DNA of 64,000 nucleotides from Flavobacterium sp. xlx-214 (GTDB lineage: Bacteria; Bacteroidota; Bacteroidia; Flavobacteriales; Flavobacteriaceae). The position numbers and the translations under genes were made by a program. Positions 61,255 through 64,000 of this stretch are shown piece after piece. The stretch spans positions 2,294,001-2,358,000 of the forward strand of contig NZ_CP059431.1 of the NCBI RefSeq assembly GCF_013874595.1. Direction: 5' to 3'. The notes beneath the pieces were generated by a model. It did no database searches and was not told the DNA's origin. It saw only the letters and a program-made list of their open reading frames with translations. How positions within the stretch are numbered: the stretch's first letter is position 1; the number at the start of each line of letters is the position of its first letter.

Positions 61255-61752
61255 ATGAGATCTGAAATTTGTACTTGTCAAGGCTTAAATAGTAATTGTA
61301 AAAAATGTTTTGGAAGTGGATTTATTTCTACTGAAACCACAAATAAATCTACAAACAACGGAAAAGGAAAGAAAAAACAACAACTTGAATCGTTTTTGCC
61401 TAAAAATTTAGATCTATTATCAAAAAATGAGGTGGAAGGAATCGCAATTAAAATCATTGGAGATTTAGATCTAAAATCAAAAAAACAAATGCAAATTTTA
61501 AATTCAATTCCCTTTAACACGACTACTTTTCGAAGAGATTTTGGTGATAAATTTGAATTGCTTGGGTTAATAGAAGCTGAAAAGCAACATTTAAGAAACG
61601 AACTTTTAATTATTGATCAAGAAATTATATTAAAAAATTATAAAAGTAATTTTAAGTTCAAACATTTTTTATCTGATAAAGATCTTGATGTTACATCAAA
61701 TCGTCAGCTAAAAGAACTAATTCGTGCTTACAAAAAACTAAAAAACACTTAA
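61255..61752 (+). CDS. Small Cys-motif protein, unknown
   Basis: 165 residues. The N-terminus CTCQGLNSNCKKCFGSGF holds a CxC/CxxC-G-x-G pattern like a half DnaJ zinc finger. A Lys/Asn-rich linker and an alpha-helical C-terminal part follow (LLSKNEVEGIAIKIIGDLDL, EKQHLRNELLIIDQEIILKN). It may bind zinc and nucleic acid. No family is named. Confidence 0.65.
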   Translation: MRSEICTCQGLNSNCKKCFGSGFISTETTNKSTNNGKGKKKQQLESFLPKNLDLLSKNEVEGIAIKIIGDLDLKSKKQMQILNSIPFNTTTFRRDFGDKFELLGLIEAEKQHLRNELLIIDQEIILKNYKSNFKFKHFLSDKDLDVTSNRQLKELIRAYKKLKNT

Positions 61753-62049
61753 TACTACCATAGTAGTAGTTATTTTGATTAAAATAACTTAAATACCATT
61801 ATAATGGTATTTCGTATTATATTTTTTTAAGACATCACAGTATTAATGTTTATTATTTAGTACATAATTGTTTTTTTTGAATGAAATAACAAGTTGTGTT
61901 TCCTAAATAAATCGATATAGGTTATGCTAAAACTTAAAACAATTGTATATCCAATGAGTTTGTTTTTTTGGTAATTTGTTATATATAAACAAAATGTCCA
62001 GTTTTTACATTAAAAAACTGGACATTTTATTTATATTTGTAATTCAAAT
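61753..62049. promoter_or_regulatory. AbiE promoter with long palindromic operator
   Basis: Perfect 14-base inverted repeat AATGTCCAGTTTTT (61993-62006) / AAAAACTGGACATT (62013-62026) with a 6-base spacer, followed by the -7 box TATATTTG (62032-62039). AbiEi antitoxins repress their own promoter by binding inverted repeats, so this is the likely site. From 61753 to 61990 nothing else is recognised. Confidence 0.7.
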
Positions 62050-62775
62050 ATGTTTATGAAACCTACTGATATAATACAAGATAAAATCAAAAGACTACCC
62101 AAAGGGTATGTGTTTACATATAGAGATTTTATTAACGAGGTAAATGTAGATTTTGAAGCCATTGTAAAATATTTAAATCGATTAGCTGAAATAAATATAA
62201 TCTCTAAGCTTTCGAAAGGGAAATATTATAAACCTGAAAAAACTGTTTTCGGTACTGTAAATCCAGATCCTAAACAAGTTGTAAAAGATTTATTGATTGA
62301 AGATGGTAAATTAATTGGTTATTTAACCGGAATAAGTATTTTTTCAGAATTAGGATTAACAACGCAGCTTGGTTTTGAAATCCAAATAGGACGAAATACG
62401 CCTAAAGCTTTTATCAAACGAAAACCGTATCAAATTAGTTTTATTCTTCAAAAAAATAAAATTACAACTGATAATATCAAATATTTACAATTATTGGATA
62501 CATTACGATTGATTAAGAAAATTCCTGATACAACTATTGTAAATTCAAGTAAAATAATACAACTTAAATTAAAGAATTACTCTTCAGATGAATTGAAGAC
62601 TATTCTGAGATTAGCATTAAAATATCCAGCTAATACTCGTGCGTTATTAGGTTGTTTATTAGAAAATATTACAGATACTTTTACGCTGAAAAATTCATTA
62701 AATCCTGCTACGAAATATCAATTTAATGGACTTATGAATGAATTTCCTAATGCTATAAATTGGAACATTAAATGA
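62050..62775 (+). CDS. AbiEi/DUF6088-type antitoxin
   Basis: 241 residues (an alternative Met two codons later). The N-terminal winged helix (PKGYVFTYRDFINEVNVDFE, then AIVKYLNRLAEINIISKLSK and GKYYKP) binds DNA. The C-terminal half with ARNTPKAF-like GRNTPKAFIKRKPYQISFI opposes the toxin. It overlaps the toxin gene by 4 bases. This is a type IV toxin-antitoxin pair that gives abortive infection against phage. Confidence 0.9.
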   Translation: MFMKPTDIIQDKIKRLPKGYVFTYRDFINEVNVDFEAIVKYLNRLAEINIISKLSKGKYYKPEKTVFGTVNPDPKQVVKDLLIEDGKLIGYLTGISIFSELGLTTQLGFEIQIGRNTPKAFIKRKPYQISFILQKNKITTDNIKYLQLLDTLRLIKKIPDTTIVNSSKIIQLKLKNYSSDELKTILRLALKYPANTRALLGCLLENITDTFTLKNSLNPATKYQFNGLMNEFPNAINWNIK

Positions 62776-63746
62776 AGTTACATTTAAATCAAAAACGGTT
62801 TCAAGAAGCAATTGCGATAACTGCTCAAGAAAAAGGAATAATACCAATTTATGTTGAAAAAGACTATTGGGTAACTTATGTTTTAAAATTGATTTTTACA
62901 GATCCAAAGTTGAAATCTTATACGGTTTTTAAAGGTGGAACGGCTTTATCAAAGTGTTTTGATATCATAAAACGTTTTTCTGAAGATATTGACTTGACTA
63001 TTTTGGTAAGTGAAGGAGAAACTGATAGCGAATTAAAGCGTAAATTAAGAGCTATTTCTAAAAAAGTGGAGATGGATTTAGTTGAAATAAATTTGGAAGG
63101 AATAACAAATAAACGTGGAAATATCCGTAAGACTGCACACGAATATCCAATTCTTCAAAAAGGAAATTTTGGTCAAGTTCGAGATAAAGTAATTGTAGAA
63201 GCATCTTGGTTAGGGAATTTTGAACCGTATCATTCTTCAAAAATCACTTCTTTCGTTGCTGAAATGATGAAGAATAAAGGGTTTTCAGAAATGATCACTG
63301 AATATGAATTAGAACCTTTTGAAATTAATGTTTTAGATGTAAAAAGAACTTTTTGTGAAAAAATAATGAGCTTGGTTCGTTTTTCTTTTTCTAAATATCC
63401 AATCGAAGATTTAAAAAATAAAATTCGTCATATTTACGATTTAAATCAACTATTAGAATTAAATGAAATTAAAGAATTTTTGAAATCAGATGAGTTTAAT
63501 AAAATGATGATTAAAGTAGGAAAAGATGATATTGAGAGTTATAAAAATGATAATAAATGGTTAGATAATCACCCAAAGGAGTCTATTTTGTTTACTGATT
63601 TAGAAAAGACTTGGGATAAAATTAAAGAAAGTTATTTGTATGATTTTAAGCTACTTGTTTTTGGAGATTTACCAAAAGAAGAAAATATTATTAAATCTTT
63701 AAAAACAATTAGATGTAATATCGTGGAATCTATAAGATTTTATTAA
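62772..63746 (+). CDS. AbiEii-family nucleotidyltransferase toxin
   Basis: 324 residues. The nucleotidyltransferase motif is TVFKGGTALSKCFDIIKRFS (G-G-T-A-L-S), then EDIDLTILV with the metal-binding D-x-D, in the order of AbiEii/AbiGii (PF08843). The later LDVKRTFCEKIMSLVRFSFS segment is also conserved. The toxin adds nucleotides to tRNA or another acceptor and stops growth. It looks complete. Confidence 0.93.
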   Translation: MKLHLNQKRFQEAIAITAQEKGIIPIYVEKDYWVTYVLKLIFTDPKLKSYTVFKGGTALSKCFDIIKRFSEDIDLTILVSEGETDSELKRKLRAISKKVEMDLVEINLEGITNKRGNIRKTAHEYPILQKGNFGQVRDKVIVEASWLGNFEPYHSSKITSFVAEMMKNKGFSEMITEYELEPFEINVLDVKRTFCEKIMSLVRFSFSKYPIEDLKNKIRHIYDLNQLLELNEIKEFLKSDEFNKMMIKVGKDDIESYKNDNKWLDNHPKESILFTDLEKTWDKIKESYLYDFKLLVFGDLPKEENIIKSLKTIRCNIVESIRFY

Positions 63747-63822
63747 TATACACTATTATACAACATTACTTGTTAACCCTTTAATATGATATAGGCAATA
63801 AATAAACGTTGAATAAAAAAAG

Positions 63823-63850
63823 AAATCAGCTCACTTGAGCTGATTTTTTA
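63823..63850. terminator. Bidirectional terminator
   Basis: AAATCAGCTCA-CT-TGAGCTGATTT, an 11-base perfect stem with T on one side and A on the other. It ends the abiE operon and the converging barrel gene. Confidence 0.9.
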
Positions 63851-64000
63851 TTACATCCTGTTTAATTCTTCAGAATTTCCCGATTGACGTTCGTTGGTTT
63901 TTAAATGGTTGTTACCAAAGCGATACGTAAGTGAAAATCGTACGCGTTGCATATCCCATATATTTTTAAATTGCTGACTAACACCATACATTTCTTGTGT
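63851..64000 (-). CDS. Outer-membrane beta-barrel protein, 3' end only
   Basis: The last 49 codons of a gene that continues beyond the right edge: TQEMYGVSQQFKNIWDMQRV, RFSLTYRFGNNHLKTNERQS, GNSEELNRM, stop at 63851-63853. The RVRFSLTYRFG strand is typical of the end of TonB-dependent-receptor-like OMP_b-brl barrels. Confidence 0.75.
   Translation of the reverse strand, partial: TQEMYGVSQQFKNIWDMQRVRFSLTYRFGNNHLKTNERQSGNSEELNRM

Overview
Organism. The DNA is AT-rich, its promoters carry the Bacteroidota -7 box TAnnTTTG instead of a sigma-70 -10 box, and the protein families are typical of Flavobacteriia: an AtpB with an N-terminal periplasmic segment, SPLDFL-ending tyrosine recombinases, DUF4494, DUF6624 and OMP_b-brl barrels. 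I read it as an accessory stretch of a flavobacterial chromosome; genus is not determined.

Layout. 0-11.3 kb: LytS-like kinase, serine hydrolase, EamA exporter with its TetR regulator, threonine-aldolase-like enzyme, two toxin-antitoxin pairs, a propeller lipoprotein, a P1 peptidase broken by one stop codon, and a methyltransferase. 12-30.5 kb: an array of small, mostly single-gene units, nearly all on the minus strand, separated by 180-420 bp imperfect inverted repeats. The units carry serine hydrolases, a subclass B1 metallo-beta-lactamase, methyltransferases, MarR/EVE/VOC, DUF6624 and others. A plus-strand block (Crp, ChaA-like antiporter, deoxyhypusine-synthase-like, orphan atpB) interrupts it. 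31-45 kb: HigBA, a broken gene of unknown family, relics of a type I restriction locus, an intact McrB/McrC-like pair, a Dcm methylase-endonuclease pair, DUF4494, a nuclease-like orphan and a truncated ImmA joined to a truncated OLD ATPase. 45.6-51.6 kb: more minus-strand cassette-like units (GIY-YIG nuclease; a complete four-gene restriction-modification system), then a divergent tyrosine recombinase. 51.7-64 kb: HIT-HNH pair, lipoproteins, an HTH repressor with a structured RNA opposite, 2.5 kb of repeats, LysR-YeiH, phosphoesterase, phosphatase-like protein, AbiE toxin-antitoxin pair, and the 3' end of an outer-membrane barrel gene.

Main result. The minus-strand units behave like integron gene cassettes. 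Each spacer starts with a GTTAnnn-type core, ends with its near-complement and folds into a long imperfect hairpin. The first bases of a unit pair with the last bases of the same unit, not with its neighbours, in about ten of the twelve units or candidate units compared. This is what excision of single-stranded attC cassettes predicts. A tyrosine recombinase lacking the IntI-specific insertion lies divergent to the array, with an attI-like promoter-bearing segment between. I infer an integron-like system of Bacteroidota with a non-IntI recombinase.

The 31-63 kb half is also a defence island with turnover: relics of hsdM, rhuM and hsdR bracket the newer McrBC-like and Dcm modules.
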